This document shows, piece by piece, positions 36,907 to 45,900 of a stretch of 64,000 nucleotides of DNA. The position numbers were made by a program, and so were the translations under genes. Source of the stretch: Actinomycetales bacterium (lineage in GTDB: Bacteria; Actinomycetota; Actinomycetes; Actinomycetales; Microbacteriaceae). Under the pieces are notes generated by a model that worked only from the letters and a program-made list of their open reading frames with translations, was not told where the DNA came from and did no database searches. Where the stretch lies: positions 62,001 through 126,000 of the forward strand of contig JAATGV010000012.1 of the NCBI GenBank assembly GCA_015654475.1. The letters run 5' to 3'. Within the stretch, counting starts at the first letter, position 1, and each line of letters opens with the position of its first letter.

Positions 36907-36932
36907 CCCCGTCCCATTCCGGGATGGCGGGG
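36907..36932. terminator. GC-rich hairpin between convergent gene groups
   Basis: CCCCG and CGGGG arms enclose a region with further partial pairing (GTCCCATTCCGGGATGGC). It lies between the end of the rightward PIN gene and the leftward lysis end. There is no T-run, so the terminator call is weak. Confidence 0.35.
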
Positions 36933-37043
36933 GTGTGATGGCACGGCTATAGGGTGTTGAGTATGGCTTTTTACTTGACTATTGGTGGACCAGAGTCGTA
37001 TATCTCTCCGATAAAGAAGACGTATTTACCGTGAGTGCACGGC

Positions 37044-37307
37044 TTACTGAAGGCCTTGCAGCCATGACCGCAGTCTCGGTACGAATCGTGCCAGTAGACC
37101 AGCTTGAGGATGAGGTGATGTGGGTGAATCCGGTCGTCGCCCCGTATTGGCGGGTTGCAGAAGTTGCTCCCGCGTCACCGCTCGGGATTTGATGCTGTCC
37201 GTGTCTACGGCGTTTGCGGCGATCCTCTGATTGGTGATGGTACCGACGGCAATGTCGCGGCTGTTGACCGCGTGTTCCTGGATGGAGTCTGAGTCTGCGT
37301 CCCTCAT
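37044..37307 (-). CDS. Small tail-associated-type protein with repeated motifs
   Basis: The 87-residue ORF begins with about 45 residues of a repeated pattern, DSIxxxAVxxxxIAxxTIxxxxIAxxAV, seen in phage surface and fibre proteins. Its ATG overlaps the holin stop (ATGA), which supports expression. From about residue 50 onward the composition changes to Pro/Arg-rich, while another minus-strand frame becomes more coding-like, so the 3' half may be shifted. It is the last leftward gene of the structural block. Confidence 0.6.
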   Translation of the reverse strand: MRDADSDSIQEHAVNSRDIAVGTITNQRIAANAVDTDSIKSRAVTREQLLQPANTGRRPDSPTSPHPQAGLLARFVPRLRSWLQGLQ

Positions 37308-37594
37308 TCGGGCACTCCGGGGGTCATAGGTGCGGTTGGTGTGATGTCGGTGACCTGTTTGATGATCAGGGCGTATAGCGTCTGGGAAATCCCGACGACT
37401 GCGATCACTGTCGTGGCAATGGTCTGAGGCGATGTGAAACCTCCGGTAACGGCGAGGGCTACTACGGCGAGGAATACTGCGATGCCGAGTGCGAGGATGG
37501 TTTTCTGTTCTGGGTCGACGAGTTTCGAGACGATGAGGGTGATGACGGGGGCCAGGAGCCCCGCGAGAGCGGTGGCGATCGTAGTAGCGTCCAT
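37304..37594 (-). CDS. Putative holin
   Basis: The 96-residue protein has two or three hydrophobic segments (about 6-24, 32-50 and possibly 58-78) and a short polar C-terminus. It lies directly downstream of the endolysin gene. Size, hydrophobic pattern and position fit a phage holin, which makes lethal holes in the membrane. The ATG at 37594 starts five bases before the endolysin stop region; the next gene overlaps by four bases. Confidence 0.7.
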   Translation of the reverse strand: MDATTIATALAGLLAPVITLIVSKLVDPEQKTILALGIAVFLAVVALAVTGGFTSPQTIATTVIAVVGISQTLYALIIKQVTDITPTAPMTPGVPE

Positions 37595-37599
37595 GATGA

Positions 37600-38520
37600 T
37601 TAGCCTTTCTTGACTGTTTTGGTGAACGTTTTGTGCGTAGAAGTCGCGGGGATCAGCACCCGCAGCGTCCCACGCTTGGTGGTTTTGAGTGAGAAGCTCT
37701 TGACGCCCTTCTTGCTCTTGACGGTCACCCATTTGGAGCCCTTGCGGAACTGCAGACGAACCGTCGAACGGGCCGAGACTGTGCCGGTGACGCGGGTGCT
37801 CTTCTTGCCGATCTTCGTTTTGAGGGCGACTTTGAGGGCGGTCTTTCCGGAGGGAGTGACAGCTGTTGTGGCTGTTGTCGTCTCTTCGGGCAGTTGGATG
37901 AGGCCGCGTGGTACGAGGTAGCCGAGCAGATTCTTGGTGGGGTACCAGGTGATGTGGGTCGGGTCGCCTCGCGTTCCGTATCCCGCCGTTGGCGCATTCT
38001 GGTGTAGGAGGCGGATCGTGCTTGTGTAGTACCAATCCCAGACTTTACGTTTGGTGTGGCTCACGCCGTCCTGAGCGACCAGGGCAATATGCCCGGACTC
38101 GCCGTACCCGTAAACGGCGATCCACCCGACTTTTGGTGACGCCGAGGCGGGCTTCTTGATGAAAAGCGCTTTGAGTGCGGGGGTTGAGGAGTATTTGAGG
38201 TACCAGTTCTTGGCGTCCCCGAGCCCGTTGATCATCGGCCCGTAAAGTTTGTCGGTCAAGTCTTTGACCGGATCAACGCACTGAAAAACGTTGTAAGACG
38301 GCACATTGTCGGTGTCGATGTAGCGGCCGTCAGCCCACTTGATATAGGAGACGATCTTCTCCTTCACGCAGGTGGAGGTTGTGCACGAGGACGCGGTGCC
38401 CCCGGAGTAGCCAGTGATCGACGCCACGGTAGGTGTACGTGCCGCCGTCGCTGACGTCGGGACAAGCAGTGCACTAGCAGCAAGCGCCAGTACAGAGATG
38501 AGCGCAAGTGTTTTTCTCAT
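37600..38520 (-). CDS. Secreted CHAP-like endolysin
   Basis: The 306-residue protein has an N-terminal Sec signal peptide (about 1-27, cleavage near TSATAA). A CHAP-like amidase/peptidase region follows, with Cys81 in FQCVD and His144 in YGESGHIALV. The Lys-rich C-terminal domain (about 215-306) may bind the cell wall. It would cut host peptidoglycan at lysis. The ATG at 38520 opens the signal sequence; an upstream in-frame start at 38544 overlaps the terminator. The export signal means it may not need the holin to reach the wall. Confidence 0.8.
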   Translation of the reverse strand: MRKTLALISVLALAASALLVPTSATAARTPTVASITGYSGGTASSCTTSTCVKEKIVSYIKWADGRYIDTDNVPSYNVFQCVDPVKDLTDKLYGPMINGLGDAKNWYLKYSSTPALKALFIKKPASASPKVGWIAVYGYGESGHIALVAQDGVSHTKRKVWDWYYTSTIRLLHQNAPTAGYGTRGDPTHITWYPTKNLLGYLVPRGLIQLPEETTTATTAVTPSGKTALKVALKTKIGKKSTRVTGTVSARSTVRLQFRKGSKWVTVKSKKGVKSFSLKTTKRGTLRVLIPATSTHKTFTKTVKKG

Positions 38521-38543
38521 GATTCCTTCCGAGGTTTCGGGCA

Positions 38544-38570
38544 TAAAAAAACCGCCACAGGCGGGCGGTT
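38544..38570 (-). terminator. Rho-independent terminator before the endolysin
   Basis: On the minus strand AACCGCC (38570-38564) pairs with GGCGGTT (38556-38550) and is followed by six further T residues. It overlaps the stop of the DUF2746-like gene, so the endolysin probably needs its own promoter or read-through. Confidence 0.85.
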
Positions 38571-38964
38571 AGGGGATATATCCGGCGGGCGGGTCCGGTG
38601 GGGGCGGGGGAAGCTGCTGAAAGATATGGTTCTGCAGCGTTCCAACGTAGATACGTGACGCCGATTTGTCGTCCCACATCATGTCGAGGCGCTTGTTGTG
38701 CTCGGCGCGTTCTTTCTCGAGTTGCTCGATGTAAGCACGACGTTCCTCTTGTAACTGATCGATCAGCTGCGACTGCTGATCAGAGATGAGCTTCGCGGTA
38801 TCCGCCTTCGCCCGCTCAACCATCGCCGGTGTCGCACGGTTCTCTTGCGCAGCCTTCCACCACCCGACCGCCGCAGTTATCACCCCGCCGAGGGAAAGCA
38901 GGATCACACCCACGAAAATCAGAAGCGTGTTGATCCAGGCAGGAGCATCAGGGTCGAATGTCAT
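38569..38964 (-). CDS. Small membrane protein (DUF2746-like)
   Basis: The 131-residue protein has one N-terminal transmembrane helix (about 10-32), a long charged coiled coil (about 45-100) and a Pro-rich C-terminus (PPPPPDPPAGYIP). Phage proteins of the DUF2746 type have this layout and sit near the lysis genes; a spanin- or holin-like role has been suggested only by position. The ATG at 38964 follows the upstream stop by 11 bases. Confidence 0.65.
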   Translation of the reverse strand: MTFDPDAPAWINTLLIFVGVILLSLGGVITAAVGWWKAAQENRATPAMVERAKADTAKLISDQQSQLIDQLQEERRAYIEQLEKERAEHNKRLDMMWDDKSASRIYVGTLQNHIFQQLPPPPPDPPAGYIP

Positions 38965-38975
38965 GCGTCGGCCCG

Positions 38976-39668
38976 TTACGCGACGGGCCAGGAGCCGGAG
39001 AGAACTACGGTCGTTATTGTTGCGGTGTGGGTGTTTCGAATTGCAACCGTTCCTGGGGAGGGCGAAACCCATGCTTGTATCGGGTAGAGGGCTCCGCCGT
39101 ACGCTCCCAGCGCTTGTTGATATGCGGGTCGATAGTCGGACGGGATTGTGACTACCGGGTCGACGGAAAGGCCAGAAGCCACCGATGCGGATGTGGCCAA
39201 GAGCTCGAAATATACGATTCCTGACCGTACTGTGTACTGGGCCGTCATGTTCGTAGTTCCCAGGCCGGTGACTGTGAGTGATTGCCAGGCTCCAAGGTGG
39301 TCGAAGACCTTCCAGGTTGCCCCATTCCACCGGTATAGCCCGTTCACGGAGGCCGTGGTGTGGCCGGAAACGCGCATCATCTGACCCACACGCAAATTCG
39401 AGGCCGGGTAGTCAGCCAGCCAGGTGCGGTCAATCGTCCCGGTTACCCACCAAGTCGTGCCATCCCATTCGTAGGTGCCTTTATTTGAGTTTGTGTCTGC
39501 GGTGACCCTGGCCTGCTGACCGACGAAATCTCCGGAGGTGAGTAGCAGTGCAGCGAGAGTGGCAAAGGCGGGAAGTTCGTAGCGGGTTTGGAGGGATTTG
39601 GCGAATTGGTCGAAGCTGTCGGGGACGTTGGCTTGTGCCTCGGTGGCGGGGATAACAAAGGCGCTCAT
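38976..39668 (-). CDS. Minor tail/fibre-type protein
   Basis: The 230-residue protein shows phage fibre features: an N-terminal helix, then short beta-rich units such as GTYEWDGTTWWVTG and GLYRWNGATWKVFD, and a C-terminal beta-rich region. Such proteins usually lie at the tail tip and may contact the host. GGAGCACC precedes the ATG. It is not assignable to a named family by eye. Confidence 0.65.
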   Translation of the reverse strand: MSAFVIPATEAQANVPDSFDQFAKSLQTRYELPAFATLAALLLTSGDFVGQQARVTADTNSNKGTYEWDGTTWWVTGTIDRTWLADYPASNLRVGQMMRVSGHTTASVNGLYRWNGATWKVFDHLGAWQSLTVTGLGTTNMTAQYTVRSGIVYFELLATSASVASGLSVDPVVTIPSDYRPAYQQALGAYGGALYPIQAWVSPSPGTVAIRNTHTATITTVVLSGSWPVA

Positions 39669-39680
39669 GGTGCTCCTTAC

Positions 39681-39929
39681 TTAGGGTGTGGCGATCGGGA
39701 AAGCAATGGGTTGGGAGGGGCCTTCGATGACGATGACGGGGTTGCCTGGCGTGTAGTTGAGGCCAACAATTTTGACGGCTGTGAAGGTGACGGTTCCGTC
39801 TGTGAGGGTGACGGTTGTCCCGGTTGTTCCGACGGATTGGATGGTGAGGTTCCGTGAGGAAAGGGCTGTGTCTTCGAGGTGGTCGACGCGTTTCGCTGTT
39901 TTGAGGATGAGGTCTAATAGTTTCGACAC
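39681..39929 (-). CDS. Small prophage tail-region protein
   Basis: The 82-residue protein has a short N-terminal helix (LLDLILKTAKRVDHLED) and a beta-rich remainder (TVTLTDGTVTFTAVKIVG). It could be a small trimeric or connector protein between hub and fibre. The GTG start at 39929 lies nine bases after the tail-hub gene stop. No function can be assigned. Confidence 0.6.
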   Translation of the reverse strand: MSKLLDLILKTAKRVDHLEDTALSSRNLTIQSVGTTGTTVTLTDGTVTFTAVKIVGLNYTPGNPVIVIEGPSQPIAFPIATP

Positions 39930-39938
39930 GGTGGCCTC

Positions 39939-41039
39939 CTAGCTTTGGTATGCCCATCGACGGAGCTCGAGTGTTTCCAGGTAGGTTGTGACGTCGAGTG
40001 TGGTTGAGACGATCTGCATTTTTCCTGCCTCTACCGGGCCCCCGTCCCACCCGTAGACACCGAAGTAGGTGGTGTCGGCGGGTTCGAGGGAAGGGTCGCC
40101 GAAGATCTGAAAGGTGATGCCTCGTTCGTTGTCGATGGTGCGTTCGAGCTCGCGGGCGGCGATCGCCTTCGCTTCGATGAGGGTCCCGGTCAGATTGTCG
40201 ATGGTGAGGGGGATGTATCCGATCTTTGCAGGGTGGCGGGCCGAGCCGGTGTCGGTCATGGCCAGGATCTCTTTAGTCCACCCTTGTGACCCGTCGGTAG
40301 CGGTGGCAGAGACGGAGACGGAGTTGTAGGTGGTGGCGTTTTCTACTTGTACTGATCCGGACACGATCATTCCGCCGTCGCCAGAGCGGAGTGTGCCGAC
40401 GGCTGGCGGGTCGACGTATTTGTCTTCCATGTGAAACACACCCGAGCCGTCGATCCAGGTGCGGATGGAGCCGTCTGAGGAGAGTTGGTTGATCGCAGCC
40501 CAGTAGGTTCCGGACCAGGATTGTTGGGAGAGGAGTGTGCCGGTGTCTGTTGACGTGTCGGAGATGATGAGGTCGGGGATGCAGGTTTGGGCGAGTTGTT
40601 TGATTGCGTCACGCCTGGTCATGGTGGCGGCCTGGACGAGCATGGGCACGATGGTGGTGGTGTTCAGTTTTTGGGAGAGGTCGACGGCGGCGAAGCTGAT
40701 GGTTGCTTCACCAAACGTGAGACTGGGTGTGTACAGTCTGCCGGTGAGCACGGGGATGAGCTCTTCATCGCGGGATGACCAGACGACACCGGATTTGATC
40801 ACGATCGGCAGCCATGGCGCCCCAACCTTTTTGAAGAACGCGGCCAGGTCGGCGGTGTTTTGTGATCCAACGGAGAGCACTCCGGTGAAGGTTCGAAATG
40901 GTTGCGTGGCTTGAGCGTTCAGTGTTCCGGAGACTAGTGGCAGGAGGATGGGTGTGTCGTCGACGGTGATTGACGCAACCGTTTTGCGTTGCCCTCCCCG
41001 CCACAGGGAGTCTTTGAATCGGTCGGTGACGGAAAACAT
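39939..41039 (-). CDS. Tail hub-type protein
   Basis: The 366-residue protein follows the distal tail gene with a one-base TAATG overlap. It begins MFSVTDRFKDSLWRGGQRK and contains regions common in siphovirus hub proteins (FAAVDLSQKLNTTTIVPM, RAAIKQLAQ-like helix, LETLELRRWAYQS end). It is probably the gp27-like ring at the tail tip, similar to DUF5047-type proteins. Assignment rests on position and general pattern. Confidence 0.65.
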   Translation of the reverse strand: MFSVTDRFKDSLWRGGQRKTVASITVDDTPILLPLVSGTLNAQATQPFRTFTGVLSVGSQNTADLAAFFKKVGAPWLPIVIKSGVVWSSRDEELIPVLTGRLYTPSLTFGEATISFAAVDLSQKLNTTTIVPMLVQAATMTRRDAIKQLAQTCIPDLIISDTSTDTGTLLSQQSWSGTYWAAINQLSSDGSIRTWIDGSGVFHMEDKYVDPPAVGTLRSGDGGMIVSGSVQVENATTYNSVSVSATATDGSQGWTKEILAMTDTGSARHPAKIGYIPLTIDNLTGTLIEAKAIAARELERTIDNERGITFQIFGDPSLEPADTTYFGVYGWDGGPVEAGKMQIVSTTLDVTTYLETLELRRWAYQS

Positions 41040-42985
41040 TATGCCCTCCGGTTATCGACGAGCAGGTCATAGTAGGTGGCGTAGATTCGGGCGATGTCCC
41101 CATATGTCCAGCCTTGTGCGATGAGGTCACCGAACGTCCACGAGGACGTGACCACGTCGTTCGGGGCTGTTGTTTCCGTCAGTGGGAGCGTCCACGTGCG
41201 TTGGTAAAACCCTGGGGCCTCGACCAACGGATCTTCACTGATTTGCCCGACCCGGTAATACGTCTCTTTGAGCCGCATTTTGTATCCGGGCGGGAACCGA
41301 AACAGGATCGGCGACTGATCTGCGAGACACGTATCCAATGCTGTTGCTTCGTCTGCGGACTCCGTCAACACTTTGATCGTGCGCTCGTGGCCAGCACGGG
41401 CGGAAACTTGGCGGGTGAACACTGTCAAGTTGGAGCCGAGAGGGCGAGCAGACGAGTCAATCGCGTCCGAGGTGCGGCCCCCAATCTCTTGCAATGCGGC
41501 GACTCCGGGCGTCATCGACAGTGGGAATGACAGACCAGGGTTGGAAGTGTTGATGATCCAGGCCCGTTCAGACTCGATCGTGCTCACAGCCGACTCGTCG
41601 AAATCTGATGTGACGACCGTTGGTGGGAGGTATGTTGTCACGGGTCCGGCTTCAGCGTTCTTCTGTAATAGCTTTCGAACGATTCGCGCCTCTCTGTCGA
41701 CCGCGTAAATGGCGCCGGTGGAATCGACGGCTACCGCCCACATTGGCCCAACTGTGGACGACGTCAGCAGCAGCACTCCTGTGGGAGAGTACTTCTTGAC
41801 GGTGCCGCTACTCTCCGACACAACGTAAACGTTTCCTGCGGAGTCGGTGCCGATTCCGGAGGAATGGCCGGGAGTCCATGAGGCGATCAGGGTACCTGTG
41901 GAGGAGTATTTGCGAACCCGGTCACCGTAATTTTCGAGCACATAGATGTTCCCTGTGAGGTCAGCAGCGATGGCCCCAGCCGTTGTGACGCTCCATGAGG
42001 TGATCGCAGCACCCGTAGACGAGAACTTGCGAACAGTGCTGCCGTCGTTATCAAGCAGGTAGATGTTTCCGGTGGCATCAATAGCGATATCACCAGAGAT
42101 TGGGTATGATCCTGTGCTCCATGAGGTGATCGTTGCGCCTGTCGACGAGAACTTTCGGACGAGGTGATTGAACGTATCTGCAACATAGACGTTGCCTGCC
42201 GAGTCAATAGCGATACCCGCAGCGCCCGAATCAGTGGCGCATACCCAGGAGGTAATCGCGCCACCTGAAGATGAGAACTTTCGGACCCGATTGTTCATCT
42301 CATCGGTTACATACACGTTGCCTGCCGAATCAACAGCGACACTTGAAGGCTCCCCGGTTGTTCCCCACGAGGCGGTCTGCACCACGCTGGCAAGCGAGAC
42401 CAAGCGCACCGATGCGACGACCCCCGCAAACGGTACAGAGATGTCACCTGGCCCTGTCACGATCAGCCGGTTTGCCGTGACCTGCGCGGAGAACGTTCCC
42501 ACCGCGGAAATGACTGACGTGCTTGTCCCAGCAACGGTGGTGACGTCCGTCGATGCGACACTGCCGACGACTGCGCCGGTCGCGCTCAGAAACTCGAGCC
42601 GGACATAAGATGGGTCCTCGATAGTGATCCGACCGATACCTAACGCAGAGCGAGAAATGGACGCGCCAGGCACGGACGAGGCCGCTTTACTCGTAGATGC
42701 AGCCCAGTTTGATCCAGACCACGCCGACACATCCGGCCACGCCTCAGACCACAACGTCACCTCATCAACCGGTGTGGAGATCGTCCCAGCAGCCCGATAC
42801 GTGCAGGGCACGCTATAGGGTGGCTCGAAGTCCTCGCAGGCGGCCTGCCGGAAACCCAATGTTGGTTGAGTCCGAACCGGTGCCCCGTCACGGGTCACGG
42901 AGAGGGCCGAGAAATAAGACCCCTCGCCGGCGTCAAGCTGGACACGAACCGCAGGCGGCGTGTTCTGAAACTGTGTAACGTCCAC
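41039..42985 (-). CDS. Distal tail protein with inserted NHL beta-propeller
   Basis: The 648-residue protein sits between tape measure and hub, the place of the distal tail protein. Residues about 205-442 hold six repeats of the NHL type: each has a D(S/A)xGN(V/I)Y(V/L) strand pair followed by VRK(F/Y)SSTG and TSW. This predicts a six-blade beta-propeller. The flanking parts (1-200 and 450-648) look like an ordinary phage tail protein, including PILFRFPPGYKMRLKETYYRVG. The propeller may bind a host surface glycan or protein; that is inference. Confidence 0.8.
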   Translation of the reverse strand: MDVTQFQNTPPAVRVQLDAGEGSYFSALSVTRDGAPVRTQPTLGFRQAACEDFEPPYSVPCTYRAAGTISTPVDEVTLWSEAWPDVSAWSGSNWAASTSKAASSVPGASISRSALGIGRITIEDPSYVRLEFLSATGAVVGSVASTDVTTVAGTSTSVISAVGTFSAQVTANRLIVTGPGDISVPFAGVVASVRLVSLASVVQTASWGTTGEPSSVAVDSAGNVYVTDEMNNRVRKFSSSGGAITSWVCATDSGAAGIAIDSAGNVYVADTFNHLVRKFSSTGATITSWSTGSYPISGDIAIDATGNIYLLDNDGSTVRKFSSTGAAITSWSVTTAGAIAADLTGNIYVLENYGDRVRKYSSTGTLIASWTPGHSSGIGTDSAGNVYVVSESSGTVKKYSPTGVLLLTSSTVGPMWAVAVDSTGAIYAVDREARIVRKLLQKNAEAGPVTTYLPPTVVTSDFDESAVSTIESERAWIINTSNPGLSFPLSMTPGVAALQEIGGRTSDAIDSSARPLGSNLTVFTRQVSARAGHERTIKVLTESADEATALDTCLADQSPILFRFPPGYKMRLKETYYRVGQISEDPLVEAPGFYQRTWTLPLTETTAPNDVVTSSWTFGDLIAQGWTYGDIARIYATYYDLLVDNRRA

Positions 42986-42993
42986 GGGTTCTC

Positions 42994-45900
42994 CTACCTC
43001 ACCTGGACGAGCCCGAGAGAGCCCTCGTCGTCCAACTTCACTTCAACCACTGTTTTGATGCGCTCGTCGAGTGTGACGCCGTCAGCTGACTCGTTTCGTA
43101 CGGTGATGACCGGCCTCAAAATGATCTGCGGCACGGACGTTGACGTCTTGGCCTGCCCGATGATTCCACCGGCTGCCATGACCGGCTTATGCCGTCCGAG
43201 GGCGACCTCCAGATCGTCCATGACTCGGTTCGCTTCTACCCGGTACATGGGGTCTAGAGGGACGAAGCCTTCTGCGAACTTCTCTGCGAAAATGCTGGTG
43301 CGAGTCTCGATCCCACCCGGAGTGTAGGGGTAGATGCCGGGGGAAATGCCACCCGCCGCTTTCTTCCCTTTCGAAGACGACGAGGATTTCTTTTTCGACG
43401 AGGACTTGCTCTTAGAAGACTTGCCTTTCGACGAGGACACGGCGGCAGAGATTGCCTTGACGACCCTGTCCCCGACGTTATCGATCTTGTCTTGCGCGGT
43501 CTTCGCATCCGCCTTCGCCTGCGCGTATGCATCCTCTGCATCATCTTTCGATTCTTTGAGCACGGCGACAGTATTCTGTTGCGCCGTGATCTGTGCCGCG
43601 TACGCACTGTCCGCGACCGTCTTGCCTGCAGAAGTCGCCGAGTTCGATACCGAAGTCCAGTCCGTATTCGCTTGAGTCACCTCAGTGGCGCTCATCTTCA
43701 GGAACTCTTCCGCCAACGGAATACCGTCGTCGATCCCCGCATCAGTGACCATCTGAATCAGCTCGGAGGAGAACCCAGCCTTCTTCATTTTCGCCAACAA
43801 GTCCGCAAACTTCTTGGTCTGCGACTTCTTCGACGACAGCGACGAGAGGATCGACTTCTTTGTCGGTGTCGTGGCGGTTGTCGAATCTGGGGTGTATGAC
43901 CAGTTCCCGTCTTTACCCTTCGACCATGACGCGGACGTCGTCGTTTCGCCGAACAGTGACTTCAGGTCGAACGTGCCCTTGATTGACGACGCAATCGACG
44001 AAGCCATTGACGCGCTTTCCTGCTGAAGACTCGTCAGAGTGTCCTTCGCAGAGTCATAGGCATCAGTCGCCTTGTCTAGCGCCGTCTTGTTCTTGTCGAT
44101 CGCCGCGTTCGCTTTGTCGAGCTTCCCCGTCCATTTCAGGAGATCTTTTTCCGCCTCGGTTCCTGCCTTCGACAGATTCTTCGCCGTACCCTTGTCATAA
44201 TTCCCCGACCGGGCCATAGAGAACACTTGGTCCACCCTGGACATCCCGTTCCCATTCGCGAAGTCATCCGCGATCTCACCACGTTTGGTGTCGCGAGTGT
44301 ACGTGAACGCATCATCCTTGATCGCGTCACGGTTCGCCTTAGCATCACTCAACGCAGACTCAGCATCACTGATCGCATCATCACGACGGGACTTCTGCTT
44401 ATCCGTCTTCTTCGGCAAAGCCTTCGCCTTCGCCAGTTGCGCACTCGCTCGCTCCACCGCCGCATTCGCCTTATACAAACCACCCTCAGCAAACACGTCC
44501 ATGCCAAACATTTTCGCGACCCTGGCAAGGATCTCTTTCGACCGCGACCGCTTCGACTCAGCCAAAGGAATATACGCCTCGCCGCCAGTTTCCGGCTCAG
44601 CCCAAACCCTCCAGTCCCCCGCCTTCGCGATCTGTGCTGTGTGCTCCTCGACACCGTCCGCGAAGTATTGGGCACCCAGAATCCCGCCATTGGCCTGCTT
44701 GGAGACAGACTGTGTACTGACCTTGACGCCGACGCCAAACGTCTTCCCAGATATTCTGTTGAGAGAGTCCTCGAGGCTGAGTACCTTCTCGGTTGCGGTG
44801 ACGACCCCGTCGGCGGTGACGGTAATGTTTTTCGATTTGAGGCCGGCGACCTGTTGTTTAAGGTAAGCGATGGAGTCAGCAGATAAGCCTGCTTTGTCGG
44901 CGAGGGCGGCGGCCTCATCCGTGCCCACGCCCATTGCTTCGGCGGCCTTGATGAAGGCGTCTCGGCCGGAAGTGAGTGTTTTCTCGACCGCTGCACCTCC
45001 TTTCCCTGCCGCGAGTTGGGCGGCCGCCCAATCTCCCGTCTTGTCGGCGATGCTATCGAGAGCCTCCTGATTTGCTCGGCCCTTTGCCGTGTGGATATCG
45101 AGGGTTTTGCCGTTCTTTGTGAGAGCGGCTGACGCGTCATCGATCGCAGTCTGGTATTCACGGGACGCGGAGCGTTCATCCAGGAACGTGGACCCAAGTC
45201 CATCAAGGGCGTCTTTGAGATCATCAACCTTCTGCTGGGCGTCCTCAGCCGAGTCCGCTGTATCAGCTATGGAGGCTGTGGCCGTGTCAGCGCCCGCAGC
45301 GGCGGTCTCTGACGCGGCACCAACCTCACCCAGCGCAATTTTGAGAAGTGTTTGATCGTCAGCGGTGAGCTTCGCCTCGGTCGCTTGCTGAGTGAGAGCT
45401 TCCTTGAACTCTGGCATCTGGTTGAGGAGTGCTGTTTGCTCGTCCCCGCTCAGTTGATATTCCTCGGTCAGGTCCTTGAATCTTTTGGTGGCAGAGGGTA
45501 GGTCTGTCGCGGCGAGGGAAGAAAGCCCCTTCCCGTATTGGGTAAGGACATCGAGCGTGGCCTTCTGGGAAACGCTCTGATTCAGATATCCGAGAAACCC
45601 TTCGGATGCAGCCTTTGCGGAATCTAGTGCGTCCCTTACCCCGGCAGCGTCGGTTTCAGCATCGACCGCCCACTGCAATGGGTGGCTGTTGGCAATCGTT
45701 GCGAGAGCGACGCTTGCACTGGTTGACGTCGTCGCAATGTTTTCGAGCTCTGTGTCAGTCTTGCGCATTGAGTCAACGAGCGTGTCAAATATTCCGACGA
45801 CCAGTGCTACTCCAGCGACTACGCCAGCGGTTTTCCCCATAACCGCCAGAACTTTGCCGGCTTTCTGTGATTGGGTGCTCATTGTGGTGATTGCGTCGCG

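Noticed and set aside
34603-36932. Similar ACACCCCCGC/GGGGGTGTG strings near 34610, 35495 and 36930 as possible repressor stoperators
   Set aside because: The copies vary, differ in orientation without pattern, and can be explained as GC-rich gene ends.
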